64,000 bases of DNA from Halobaculum rubrum. Its GTDB lineage: Archaea; Halobacteriota; Halobacteria; Halobacteriales; Haloferacaceae. Below the pieces are notes generated by a model. The model ran no database searches. It was not told the origin of the DNA and saw only the letters and a program-made list of their open reading frames with translations. Positions 7,401 through 15,274 of this stretch are shown here, in pieces. Each line of letters opens with the position of its first letter. Positions within the stretch are counted from its first letter, which is position 1. The position numbers and the translations under genes were made by a program. The stretch spans positions 806,001 to 870,000 of the forward strand of contig NZ_CP082284.1 in the NCBI RefSeq assembly GCF_019880225.1. The letters are read 5' to 3'.

Positions 7401-8732
7401 TCACTCCGGAACGGTGTCCGGGCGGTCGTACTGGGCGTCCTCGGGGTCGTCCATCACCTCGACGCCGCGGTTGTTCACCGCGTACGAGTCGAGGCCGACC
7501 TCCTGCATGAACTGTTTGTACAGTCGCTCGGCCGTCTCGCCGTCCTTCTGCTTGTCGGAGGCGCTGTCGCACAGCTCGACGAGGGTCTCGGGCACGTCGT
7601 TCTCGTGGACGATCCAGTGGTTGATCAGGTCCGAGAGCCGACGGATCGGGCTCGTGAAGTGCCCGTAGATGTCGAAGTTGAGCGCGTGGTGGCCGCCGAA
7701 GGGGTCGTTCATGTACTTCGCGCGGGGCATCACCTTCAGCACCGCCCGTTGGATCTTGTTGAGCTGTCGGTCCGGCGCCTCCTCCAGGGCGGCGTTGACC
7801 GCCTTGCGCGGGTCGTCGCCCCACGCGTCGCCGGGGATCGAGACCCCGTCGAGCTCCTGGATCTCCTTGAGCGCCTCGTTCCACTGCTCGGGCGTCGGCT
7901 GCGGGTGGACGCGGTACATCGCCTCGACGCCGCGGTTCCACATCAGCTCGTGGGTGACCGCCTTGTTCGCCTTCAGCATGCACTCCTCGATGATGGTGTG
8001 TGCGCGGTCGCGGCTCGGGTTGAGCACGAGCGAGCCGTCCGCCTTGCGCTGCTCGTGGAGCTGGTCGGCCACCTCGTACGCGAGCGTGCACTTCTCGTGC
8101 AGCGGCGCGTCGGGGTCCTCGAGGCGCGCCTCACACTGCTTGTAGGTGAGGCGCTCGTCGGAGTTGATCACCGACTTGTAGATGTCCACCTCATCGAACG
8201 AGAGCGTCTCCTTGTCGATGTGCATCTCGACGGTGTGCGCGAGTCGGTCCTCGTTGGGGACCAGCGAGCAGACGGTCTCCGCGAGGATCGGCGGGAGCAT
8301 GTGGACGGTGTAGCCCGGCAGGTACACCGTGTTGCCGCGCTCGACTGCCTCCTCCCACATCGCGGAGTCCGGGTGGACGTAGTGGCTCACGTCGGCGATG
8401 TGGACCCACAGGTGGTACTCGTCGGCCGCCTCCTCGACGGAGATGGCGTCGTCGAAGTCCTGGGCGTCGGCGGGGTCGGTCGTCCACGTGGTCAGCTCCC
8501 GGAGGTCCTGTCGCTCGTCGATCTCGTCTTGGATCTCCTGTTGGACGCCCTCGGTGCGGTCCTTCGCCTCCCGTTTCACCTCCGGCGGGAACTCGTCGCG
8601 GATCTCGAACTCCGCGAACAGCGACTCGCGTTTGTCCGCGAGCGCGTCCGCGAGGCCCTGCGTGATGGTGACCGGACCCTGGTCCTCGGCGGTGCCCTGG
8701 GCCGGCTCCTCTTCCGACTGTGCGTCACTCAT
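7401..8732 (-). CDS. RNB-domain ribonuclease (RNase II/R family), catalytic domain only
   Basis: A 443-aa protein with the RNase II signature DPADAQDFDDA; the four metal-binding aspartates fall at D86, D92, D94 and D95 in the D-x5-D-x-DD spacing. The pattern HIADVSHYV and the C-terminal GHFTSPIRR / DLINHW blocks are also RNB hallmarks. The family degrades RNA processively from the 3' end. Bacterial members (640-800 aa) carry cold-shock and S1 RNA-binding domains around RNB; here only RNB is present behind an acidic N-terminus of about 60 residues. The ATG at 8732 (MSDAQSEEEP) starts the acidic coding region; the frame continuing to 9176 is Arg-rich. A strong hairpin lies about 85 bases upstream. 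Confidence 0.9.
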   Translation of the reverse strand: MSDAQSEEEPAQGTAEDQGPVTITQGLADALADKRESLFAEFEIRDEFPPEVKREAKDRTEGVQQEIQDEIDERQDLRELTTWTTDPADAQDFDDAISVEEAADEYHLWVHIADVSHYVHPDSAMWEEAVERGNTVYLPGYTVHMLPPILAETVCSLVPNEDRLAHTVEMHIDKETLSFDEVDIYKSVINSDERLTYKQCEARLEDPDAPLHEKCTLAYEVADQLHEQRKADGSLVLNPSRDRAHTIIEECMLKANKAVTHELMWNRGVEAMYRVHPQPTPEQWNEALKEIQELDGVSIPGDAWGDDPRKAVNAALEEAPDRQLNKIQRAVLKVMPRAKYMNDPFGGHHALNFDIYGHFTSPIRRLSDLINHWIVHENDVPETLVELCDSASDKQKDGETAERLYKQFMQEVGLDSYAVNNRGVEVMDDPEDAQYDRPDTVPE

Positions 8733-8782
8733 GGCGCGAGCTACGGTTGTGTGGTACGTGAGGGTTTCGGGGAGTGCGTCGC

Positions 8783-8884
8783 CGAACGAACGAAGTGAGT
8801 GAGGCGACGGTCGAAGGGCGGCGCGCTTGCGGGCGCGCCGCCCACGAGGAGTGCGTGGTCGACGGAGCGAACGAAGTGAGCGAC
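8783..8884 (+). repeat. Two copies of a cgaacgaagtgag intergenic repeat
   Basis: The motif cgaacgaagtgagtgag occurs at 8787-8803 and gagcgaacgaagtgagcga at 8866-8884, one on each side of the 11-bp hairpin. Similar words recur near 59000-59400. Such words are frequent between genes in haloarchaeal genomes; their role is not known to me. Confidence 0.6.
8816..8843. other. Perfect 11-bp hairpin between zinc-finger and RNase genes
   Basis: gggcggcgcgc (8816-8826) pairs perfectly with gcgcgccgccc (8833-8843) around a 6-nt loop. It lies between the 3' end of the minus-strand gene at 8987 and the RNase start at 8732, so it could end the first transcript or structure the RNase leader. Confidence 0.7.
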
Positions 8885-8986
8885 CGGGCCCACGGAGACA
8901 CGACGGAGCGGTCCGTGTGCCGCGCCGTCCGAGAACTGCGTCAGCGAGCGGGTAACGCGACCGAGCGAGCCGACGGCGCCGCGGCC

Positions 8987-9325
8987 TCAGTCCTTGCGAC
9001 CCCCGGTGTCCTCGGCGTCCTCGGCGTCGGTCTCCGCCTCGCCGTAGCGACGCGAGACCTCGCGCTGGTACGCCTCGACGTACGTCTCCTGTGTGTCGCC
9101 GCCGGCGGCCGCCTCGACGTCGACCAACAGCGCCTCCAGATCGTCGCGCGGCTGGTGTGAGAGGTCGCGATAACACCCCTTACAGAGGTACTCGAACTCC
9201 TTGTCGCGTCGGTTCCAACGATCGCCGTGCTTGTCGTACTCGCGAGCCTCCTCGCGGGGGAGCGACTCGCCGCAGGCGATACAGACGACGGCGGACCGGT
9301 CCCGGTCCCGCCGGGATCCCCACAT
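8987..9325 (-). CDS. Haloarchaeal zinc-ribbon protein
   Basis: A 112-aa protein with two CxxC pairs, C15-x2-C18 (VCIACGESL) and C48-x2-C51 (LCKGCYRDL), which should bind one zinc ion. Between them is a basic/aromatic helix (DKHGDRWNRRDKEFEY). The acidic C-terminal tail contains QREVSRRYGEAETDAEDAED. The start at 9325 (MWGSRRDRDR) was preferred over 9379 because it leaves an intergenic gap for the divergent gene at 9457. Probably a nucleic-acid or protein adaptor; function unknown. Confidence 0.8.
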   Translation of the reverse strand: MWGSRRDRDRSAVVCIACGESLPREEAREYDKHGDRWNRRDKEFEYLCKGCYRDLSHQPRDDLEALLVDVEAAAGGDTQETYVEAYQREVSRRYGEAETDAEDAEDTGGRKD

Positions 9326-9456
9326 GGACCGTACTCCGGCGTCGGTCGACTTAGCGTTTGTCGTGCGATCGGCACCCACGCCGCGGGTACCCCGGGCGAC
9401 AGACGGGCCCCGACGCCGAGCGGTCGATTTATCCGCCGACGCGCGGAGGAACGAAC

Positions 9457-9951
9457 ATGGACGTCAAGTCACGTCACCACCTCCGAAGCGACGCCGTCTC
9501 GGAGATCCGCGACGCGCTCGCCGATCGCCTCGGCGTCGACCTGGAGGGCGAGTCCTTCGAGCTGGTCGAGCTGACCGGCTCCCCCTTCGATCTGGTGCTC
9601 GTCGACGGCGAGCCGGACGTGCTGTACTACGAGCCCGACGACGGCGACCGCGAGCCGTTTCTCACGGTCCGGGGCGCCAACGACCACCCGCCCGACCGGG
9701 GCGTCGTCACCGTCGACGCCGGCGCGGTGTCGTTCGTCTCCGACGGCGCCGACGTGATGCGCCCGGGGATCACCGAGGCCGACGACTCGATCGCCGAGGG
9801 CGACCTCGTCGCGGTCGCCGAGGAGACCCACGGGAAGGTGCTCGGCGTCGGCCGCGCGCTCGTCGACGGCGCGGAGATGGCCGGCGACTCGGGCAAGGTC
9901 GTGAAGTCGCTCCACCACGTCGGCGACGACCTCTACGAGTTCTCGATCTGA
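9457..9951 (+). CDS. PUA-domain RNA-binding protein (Tma20/MCT-1-like)
   Basis: A 164-aa protein with an N-terminal pre-PUA-like domain (MDVKSRHHLRSDAVSEIRDA) and a C-terminal PUA domain from about residue 80 (GVVTVDAGAVSFVSDGADVM, RPGI, GDLVAVAEETHGKVLGVGRA). This two-domain layout is typical of archaeal relatives of eukaryotic Tma20/MCT-1, which act in ribosome recycling or initiation. The ATG at 9457 has a ggagga ribosome-binding site seven bases ahead, unusual among the mostly leaderless genes here; the longer frame to 9358 is leader. Confidence 0.85.
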   Translation: MDVKSRHHLRSDAVSEIRDALADRLGVDLEGESFELVELTGSPFDLVLVDGEPDVLYYEPDDGDREPFLTVRGANDHPPDRGVVTVDAGAVSFVSDGADVMRPGITEADDSIAEGDLVAVAEETHGKVLGVGRALVDGAEMAGDSGKVVKSLHHVGDDLYEFSI

Positions 9952-9980
9952 GCGGTTGCGACGGCGCCGTCGACCGCCGA

Positions 9981-10319
9981 TCAGGCGACGAACACGGTGA
10001 CCGCGATGGCGACGGGACTCCACACCAGCATGCCGATCCCGTAGAAGAACAGCCGGACGTCCGAGGGAAGCGACTCGGGCGCGTTGTCGGCGGCGTCGCT
10101 GACGGTCCCGGCGACGCCCATCGAGTCCGCGTTGGATATCGCCGTCGTCGTGCGGACGTTCCCGCCGCCACCGGCCGCCCACAGCAGCGTCGCGAGGCCG
10201 GCGACGAACGTCACGACCGCCGCGGCGGTGCCCGCGAGCGCGACGAGGACGGCGACGGTCCCGCCGGCGGCGAGGAGGCTGTAGCGGAGCAGTCCGCGAC
10301 GGAGGAGGGCCCAGTCCAT
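9981..10319 (-). CDS. Small membrane protein, 112 aa
   Basis: Starts MDWALLRRGLLRYSLLAAGG. It has two N-terminal hydrophobic segments (about residues 12-50) and one C-terminal segment (FFYGIGMLVWSPVAIAVTVF), with an acidic soluble loop between them carrying VRTTTAISNADSMGVAGTVS. This is a conserved haloarchaeal membrane-protein layout without known activity. It is convergent with the PUA gene (29-base gap) and follows the DUF1028 gene on the same strand. Confidence 0.75.
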   Translation of the reverse strand: MDWALLRRGLLRYSLLAAGGTVAVLVALAGTAAAVVTFVAGLATLLWAAGGGGNVRTTTAISNADSMGVAGTVSDAADNAPESLPSDVRLFFYGIGMLVWSPVAIAVTVFVA

Positions 10320-10408
10320 GCGCCGACGTGACCGCGTGTCGACAAAATGGTTCGGACGGAACGGTGCCCGCCCGCGATCCCGGCCGTCGGGATCGCGGTT
10401 CCCGTGGA

Positions 10409-11188
10409 TCACTCGGCGGTGGCCTCGGCGTCCCCGTTCGGGTCGCCGTCGGCGTCCTCGTCCCGCCGATCCCCGGCGTCCGCCTCGTCCCCGTCCTCGT
10501 CGTCTTCCCGTTCGTCGGCGTACTCCTCCATGAGGATCTCCCGTCCCCGTCGCGCCTCCTCGAACGTCTCACGGAGGTCGGCGATGGGGGTCTCCGTGGC
10601 GTCGACGCGCAGGTCGTCGTAGTAGGTGCCGACCGCCCGCTCCTCGGTCGTCGCCACCTGCAGCGCGGCCGACTGCACCGGGAGGTGCTCGCGCTTGTCG
10701 CCCCCCTCCGCGTGGCCGGCCTCCAGCGCGTCGATCAACCGCTCCGCGAGCGGGGCGTCGCCGAAGGCGTCCGACTCGTAGGCGCTCGCGACCGCCTCGA
10801 TCACCGCCTCGCCCGTGAGGAGGTTGCCGGCGACGGTGTAGTTCTCGCCACCGGTGTGGCCGTACCAGTCGTTGCACTCCTCGCCGGAGAACGTGAACGT
10901 GCCGTCGGCGTCGACGCCGTGAAGCTGGCGCTGCTCGGCGCCGTCGTCGGCGTTCAGAAGCGACTGGAGCGCGTCCTCGACGGCGAGGCCGTCGTCGATG
11001 TACTCGATCCCCTTGCGTCCCAACTCCACGTTCACGAGCGACTGCGTGGCGACCGCGCCGTTCTCGGAGACGAACGGACAGAGCGTGCCGACGCCGGGTA
11101 GCCGAGTCGTGACCGCGACGCCGAACCGAGTCTGTCGGTCGCCCTCCTCGTCGGTGTACTCCTCGCGGACGCAGATACTGAAGGTCAC
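10409..11188 (-). CDS. DUF1028-family protein
   Basis: A 259-aa protein matching DUF1028: TFSICVREE at the start, GVAVTTRLPGVGTLCPFVSE, GAVATQSLVN, then VAGNLLTGEAVIEAVA. The family has an Ntn-hydrolase-like fold; its substrate is not established. The start is a GTG at 11188; upstream of it the frame is Arg/Pro-rich with no better start. The C-terminus is a long Asp/Glu tail. It is divergent from sepF with a 190-base gap. Confidence 0.85.
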   Translation of the reverse strand: MTFSICVREEYTDEEGDRQTRFGVAVTTRLPGVGTLCPFVSENGAVATQSLVNVELGRKGIEYIDDGLAVEDALQSLLNADDGAEQRQLHGVDADGTFTFSGEECNDWYGHTGGENYTVAGNLLTGEAVIEAVASAYESDAFGDAPLAERLIDALEAGHAEGGDKREHLPVQSAALQVATTEERAVGTYYDDLRVDATETPIADLRETFEEARRGREILMEEYADEREDDEDGDEADAGDRRDEDADGDPNGDAEATAE

Positions 11189-11378
11189 GTCGTCCCCCGC
11201 TGGGTGCGGTCGACGCAAAAAGGCGGGGGTCCCGGAACGCGGGAGGCCGAACGGCGAAGCTTCCGGAACGCGAGAGGTCGAACTGCGGGGTGCCCGGAAC
11301 ACGAACGCCGGAGTCAGACGCGCGTCCGCGCCGCGTCCGACGTACAGACTTATGGGTGGAGGGAGTTTGGTGGCGTAC

Positions 11379-11735
11379 ATGGGCATCATGAGCAAGATCC
11401 TCGGGGGCGGGGGGACCCACAGCGCCGAGGACTACGTCGAACTGGACCTCGACGACTTCGAGAACGCCCGGGGCGGCGCCGGGATGCAGGTCCACATCGC
11501 GGAGATCTCCGACCAGCGAGACGTCATCGACATCAAGGACGCCGTCTACGACGGCGACTTCGTCATCGCCGACATCACCCGCCACTCGACGACCGACCAG
11601 ACGGTGGAACGCATCATCGACGAGCTCCGGCAGGTCGTCGGCGAGGTCGACGGCGACATCGTTCAGAAGGGCGACGACCAGCTCGTCATCACGCCCACCG
11701 GCGTGACGGTGAGCCGCGAGAAGCTCGGCGAGTAG
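11379..11735 (+). CDS. sepF: SepF, archaeal FtsZ membrane anchor
   Basis: A 118-aa protein with the archaeal SepF layout: an N-terminal amphipathic membrane-targeting segment (MGIMSKILGGGG), a linker, then the SepF core (MQVHIAEISDQRDVIDIKDA, ADITRHSTTDQTVERIIDEL, LVITPTGVTVSREKLGE). In haloarchaea SepF recruits FtsZ to the membrane at mid-cell. A second ATG at 11388 (MSKILGG) is possible, but the first keeps the complete amphipathic helix. No fts genes are next to it. Confidence 0.92.
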   Translation: MGIMSKILGGGGTHSAEDYVELDLDDFENARGGAGMQVHIAEISDQRDVIDIKDAVYDGDFVIADITRHSTTDQTVERIIDELRQVVGEVDGDIVQKGDDQLVITPTGVTVSREKLGE

Positions 11736-11762
11736 GAGCGACGACCCGCACGGAGTTCCGGT

Positions 11763-12779
11763 TCAGGCGTCGAACTCCGTCAGCTCCGAGCGCTGTTCCT
11801 CTTCGGCAGGTGCGTCCGTCTCGTGAGCGGAGGTGTACGCCGTCCGGTACCGGTTGATCTTGCGCAGGAGAACCAACGCGAACACGCCGTCGAACATCGC
11901 GATGTAGACGAACGACGACGCCAGCGTCGGCAGCCCGACGAACGCGCTCAACGCCGCCGAACCGATCCCGACGGTGGAGTTGTACGTGGCGTGGATGAGC
12001 GCGGCGATGACCAGGCCCTTCACGACGATCGGCCCGCGGTTCTCGGGGTTGAACTTCGCCAGGCCGAGGTAGTAGCCCGCGAACGCCGAGTAGATGACGT
12101 GCCCCGGTCCGGCGAGCGCGCGAGTGAAGGTGATCCCGCCGCCGATCCCGATCAGCCCCAGCCCGAGGTCGAGTCCGCTCTGCTCGATGCCGCGGGAGAT
12201 GTACAGCGCGTTCTCGATGAACGCGAAACCGAGGCCCGCCATCGCGCCGTACACCGCGCCGTCGAGCACCGAGTCGAAGCTGTCGTGGCTGTAGGCGTAC
12301 AGCCGGACCGCCAGCAGCTTCACCGTCTCCTCGACGGGCCCGACGATCAGGAAGAAGAACGCGACCGTGCCGAGGAAGCCGATCGGGCTGAAGTACGGCT
12401 GCGCGACGGAGTTGAGTATCGCCGCGAAGTTCGCGGTGAGCACGCCGAGCATGAACGTCGCGACGAGCAGCCCGAGCGGCGCGCTCGTGGTGATGTCCGA
12501 GCGATAGACGTACGCGGCGAGCGCGAACGCGGGGATGGCAGACAGGAGCGTGAGCGCGCCGATCGCCGGGTTCGTCACCGCCGAGAACCCGCCGATCCCG
12601 ACCAACAGAAGCCCCGCGACGAGGATCGTTCCCCACCGGGCCGATCCGGAGAGAAGCCGATAGATCGCGACCGAGAGTCCGTCGAGCGACGTTCGCTCCT
12701 CCCAGGTCGCCACGTCGTACAGATCCACCGAGGGGTCCGCCGCGTCCTCGATCGGGTCGGTGCGCTCCTTCTTGCCCAT
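11763..12779 (-). CDS. PrsW-family intramembrane metalloprotease
   Basis: A 338-aa polytopic membrane protein. The PrsW motifs are present: E150-E151-x2-K154 (VEETVKLLAV), GLGFAFIENALY (E189, N190), and histidines H227 (GPGHVIY) and HATYNS near residue 267, which fit a CPBP/PrsW glutamic-type or metalloprotease active site in the membrane. The soluble N-terminus (about 45 residues) is acidic. Bacterial PrsW cleaves an anti-sigma factor; archaea lack that target, so the substrate is unknown. It is convergent with sepF. Confidence 0.88.
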   Translation of the reverse strand: MGKKERTDPIEDAADPSVDLYDVATWEERTSLDGLSVAIYRLLSGSARWGTILVAGLLLVGIGGFSAVTNPAIGALTLLSAIPAFALAAYVYRSDITTSAPLGLLVATFMLGVLTANFAAILNSVAQPYFSPIGFLGTVAFFFLIVGPVEETVKLLAVRLYAYSHDSFDSVLDGAVYGAMAGLGFAFIENALYISRGIEQSGLDLGLGLIGIGGGITFTRALAGPGHVIYSAFAGYYLGLAKFNPENRGPIVVKGLVIAALIHATYNSTVGIGSAALSAFVGLPTLASSFVYIAMFDGVFALVLLRKINRYRTAYTSAHETDAPAEEEQRSELTEFDA

Positions 12780-12918
12780 CGTGTGTGAGCCGGAGACGCG
12801 CCGGAGACTTGTGTCTTGTTGCAGGTCGGACCCGGAGGCCGTTCCGGCGGACCGCCGACCGGAACAGTCCCGCTTCCCGGACCGGTACGTTTGACACGCG
12901 CCCCGCCCAAGCCGCGGT

Positions 12919-13293
12919 ATGCACTTCGACCCGCGCGAACAGGCGGCGCTTCGCGAGGTCGGCCTCGACGCCGACGACCTCGAAGCCGCCTCGGAGCTGG
13001 TTGCGGACGCGGTCGACGAGGCGGCGACCGACCTCGCCGACTTCTTCGAGGGCGACGGGCCCTACTACTCGGACATGGACACCGCCCACAGCGACGGCGG
13101 GGTCCGCGAGCACGACGTGGACCACCTCGACGTGTACACCCACGCGGCGGACCTCCGCGGCTACCTGCGGTTCGACCGCTGGGGCGTTCCCGTCGAGGAC
13201 GGCCGCGTGCTGAACGACGAGACCGTCGAACTCACCCTCGGCGACACCGTGAACGACCGCGTGCGCTTCGCGACTGACCCCGACGCGTTATGA
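12919..13293 (+). CDS. Conserved haloarchaeal protein, coupled to FAU-1
   Basis: A 124-aa acidic protein starting MHFDPREQAALREVGLDADD. An N-terminal helical half (LEAASELVADAVDEAATDLA) is followed by a His-containing, strand-rich half (DVDHLDVYTHAADLRGYLRF, TVELTLGDTVNDRVRF). Its stop overlaps the start of the FAU-1 gene (ATGA at 13290-13293), so the two are translated together and may act on RNA together. No named function is recognised. Confidence 0.78.
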   Translation: MHFDPREQAALREVGLDADDLEAASELVADAVDEAATDLADFFEGDGPYYSDMDTAHSDGGVREHDVDHLDVYTHAADLRGYLRFDRWGVPVEDGRVLNDETVELTLGDTVNDRVRFATDPDAL

Positions 13294-14780
13294 GCGGCGA
13301 CGGGAACGGCGGCGCGGGAGCGGACGCCGACGGCGACGAAGCCGCGTCCCAGCGCGTCCGCGTCAGGGGTATCTACGCCACGGCGCTCACCCGGTCGCTG
13401 CTCGACGCCGGCCACGACGTGGTGCAGGCGAGCCCCCCGATCCGGCGTCGGTTCGACGCCGACCTCCCCGCCGCCGACCACGACGCCGGCGTCGAGACCA
13501 CCGACGACCGACAGGGCGTCGGCGTCGCGGGCGACCCGGCTGCGGTGGCGACGCTCCGTGACCACCTGCTCGACGTGGGGCTCGACGCGCTCGCGTGGGA
13601 CGATCCCGCGCCGCTGGGCGCGGTGTTCGACGGCGTCGTCTCGGAGACGCTCGGCGGCGGGGCGGTGATCGACCTCGGCGAGTCGGGTGCGGAGGGGTTC
13701 CTCCCGTTCGACAACGCCGACGGCTACGTCGGCGAGGACGACGTCCTCCGCGTGCAGGTGCTCACACCGGCGTCGCCGTGGGCCGACGACCGCCCGACGC
13801 TCGACACCCGCGTCCGCGCGATGGCCGGCCTCGCGACGCTCGTTCCCGGCCGCGAGGGCGTCCGCGTCAGCGGCGCCGACGACGCCGACGCCCGCGAGTT
13901 GGCCGGGATGACCGACCTCCTCTCGGCCGACGTGCCCGACGGCTGGGGGATCGAGTGGAGCCGGGACGCCCGCGACGCGGACATGGACGCGCTCGGCGAC
14001 GCGCTGACGCGGGCGAGCGAGCACGCCCGGACGCTCGACGGCGCGCTGGAGAAGCCCCAGAACGAACCGGGACTGCTCGCGTCGCCGACCGCGGGCGCGT
14101 GGGTGTGGTTCGGCCGCGAGTGTCGCTTCGCGCTGGACGACCTGCGCCGCGAGGTGACGACGACGATGCCCGGCCACCACCGGACGAAGGCCGCCTCGCG
14201 GTCCGCCTCCGCCGGCGTCGATCTGGCGGAGGCGCTCGTCGCGTCGGGCGAGTTCGCGCGCGACCCCGGCGACGACACGGACTTCCCGTTCGGCGTCGTC
14301 ACGGAGCAGTTCGGCCCGCACGTGGGCGACCGCGTCGCCATCGGCCACGGGAAGCCCGACGGCCGGCTCATCGTCCTCGGGCGCGGCGAGGTGACCGACC
14401 TCGACCCGTCGGACGGCTCGGTGACGGTCGAGCGTCGGATGAGCGCCGGCGGCAGCTACGACGCGCTCGACACCCGACGGGAGGCGGGCGACGTGGCGAC
14501 GACGACGTTCCGAGAGGGGCGGTGGTGGTACCCGACGGTCTACCGCGGCGAGGACGGCAAGCGAAAGGGCACCTACGTGAACGTCTGCACCCCCGTCGAG
14601 GCGTTCCCGGACTCCCTGCGCTACGTCGACCTCCACGTCGACGTGGTGAAACACGGCGACGGCCGCGTGGAGCGCGTCGACGACGACGAACTCGACGAGG
14701 CGGTCGAACGCGGCAACCTCACGGAGGAACTGGCCGAGAAAGCCAGAAGCGTGGCGACGGCGCTGGAGCGGGCGCTGTAG
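13290..14780 (+). CDS. FAU-1-type RNA-binding protein / RNase E/G-like
   Basis: A 496-aa protein with the archaeal FAU-1 layout. An N-terminal region (RVRVRGIYATALTRSLLDAG, PIRRRFDAD) is related to the S1-like part of RNase E/G and contains the VIDLGESGAEGFLPF strand-turn motif. The C-terminal DUF402 domain (about residues 330-480) has VTVERRMSAGGSYDALDTRR and GTYVNVCTPVEAFPDSLRYV. FAU-1 proteins bind AU-rich RNA and have been implicated in 5S rRNA precursor processing. Translationally coupled to the small gene upstream. Confidence 0.88.
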   Translation: MSGDGNGGAGADADGDEAASQRVRVRGIYATALTRSLLDAGHDVVQASPPIRRRFDADLPAADHDAGVETTDDRQGVGVAGDPAAVATLRDHLLDVGLDALAWDDPAPLGAVFDGVVSETLGGGAVIDLGESGAEGFLPFDNADGYVGEDDVLRVQVLTPASPWADDRPTLDTRVRAMAGLATLVPGREGVRVSGADDADARELAGMTDLLSADVPDGWGIEWSRDARDADMDALGDALTRASEHARTLDGALEKPQNEPGLLASPTAGAWVWFGRECRFALDDLRREVTTTMPGHHRTKAASRSASAGVDLAEALVASGEFARDPGDDTDFPFGVVTEQFGPHVGDRVAIGHGKPDGRLIVLGRGEVTDLDPSDGSVTVERRMSAGGSYDALDTRREAGDVATTTFREGRWWYPTVYRGEDGKRKGTYVNVCTPVEAFPDSLRYVDLHVDVVKHGDGRVERVDDDELDEAVERGNLTEELAEKARSVATALERAL

Positions 14781-14821
14781 TCGGGCGCGTCAACGGGACC
14801 TGCGACCGAACGGACGGTGCC

Positions 14822-15142
14822 TCAGAAGTGGTCCGACGACTCCGTCGAGTACTGGAGGTCGCCGCCGCGGCCGCCCTCGACGGTGCTGGAGCCCATGTCG
14901 CCGGTGTCGGGGACCTTCACGTGAACCTCCTCGACCTCGTCGAAGTCCATGATCAGGTCGCGTTTGATGTTCTGTGCGGTGAGATCGGAGATGCCACAGC
15001 CCGAACAGGTGCCGCCGAGCTCGACGACGACGACGCCCTCCTCGGCGTCGGCCTCGCGCACGACGCTCGTCCCGCCGTGCATCTGGATGATCGGCATCTG
15101 TCCGACCATCCACGTCTCGACGCGCTCCGCGAGGTCGCTCAT
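14822..15142 (-). CDS. NifU C-terminal-domain Fe-S scaffold protein
   Basis: A 106-aa protein with the NifU C-terminal domain. GTCSGCGIS carries the C46-x2-C49 pair that binds a labile Fe-S cluster, followed by [20 protein letters not shown]. Such proteins assemble or carry [4Fe-4S] clusters. It starts [20 protein letters not shown] and has a variable acidic tail. Convergent with the FAU-1 gene (41-base gap). Confidence 0.88.
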   Translation of the reverse strand: MSDLAERVETWMVGQMPIIQMHGGTSVVREADAEEGVVVVELGGTCSGCGISDLTAQNIKRDLIMDFDEVEEVHVKVPDTGDMGSSTVEGGRGGDLQYSTESSDHF

Positions 15143-15274
15143 TACCCCGTATTGGTCGCCGAAGGGTTGAAAGCTTGCGGTTGCACGGCCCCCGAAGTCG
15201 GCGGAAGAAACACCCTCACGGTCGTTACGGACGGATCCCGCGGCGTCGGCGACTCACTTCACGCCGACGGCAAC

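Noticed and set aside
7326-8798. 490-codon plus-strand frame opposite the RNB ribonuclease
   Set aside because: Composition is Arg/Val/Leu-rich antisense of a gene with intact catalytic motifs.
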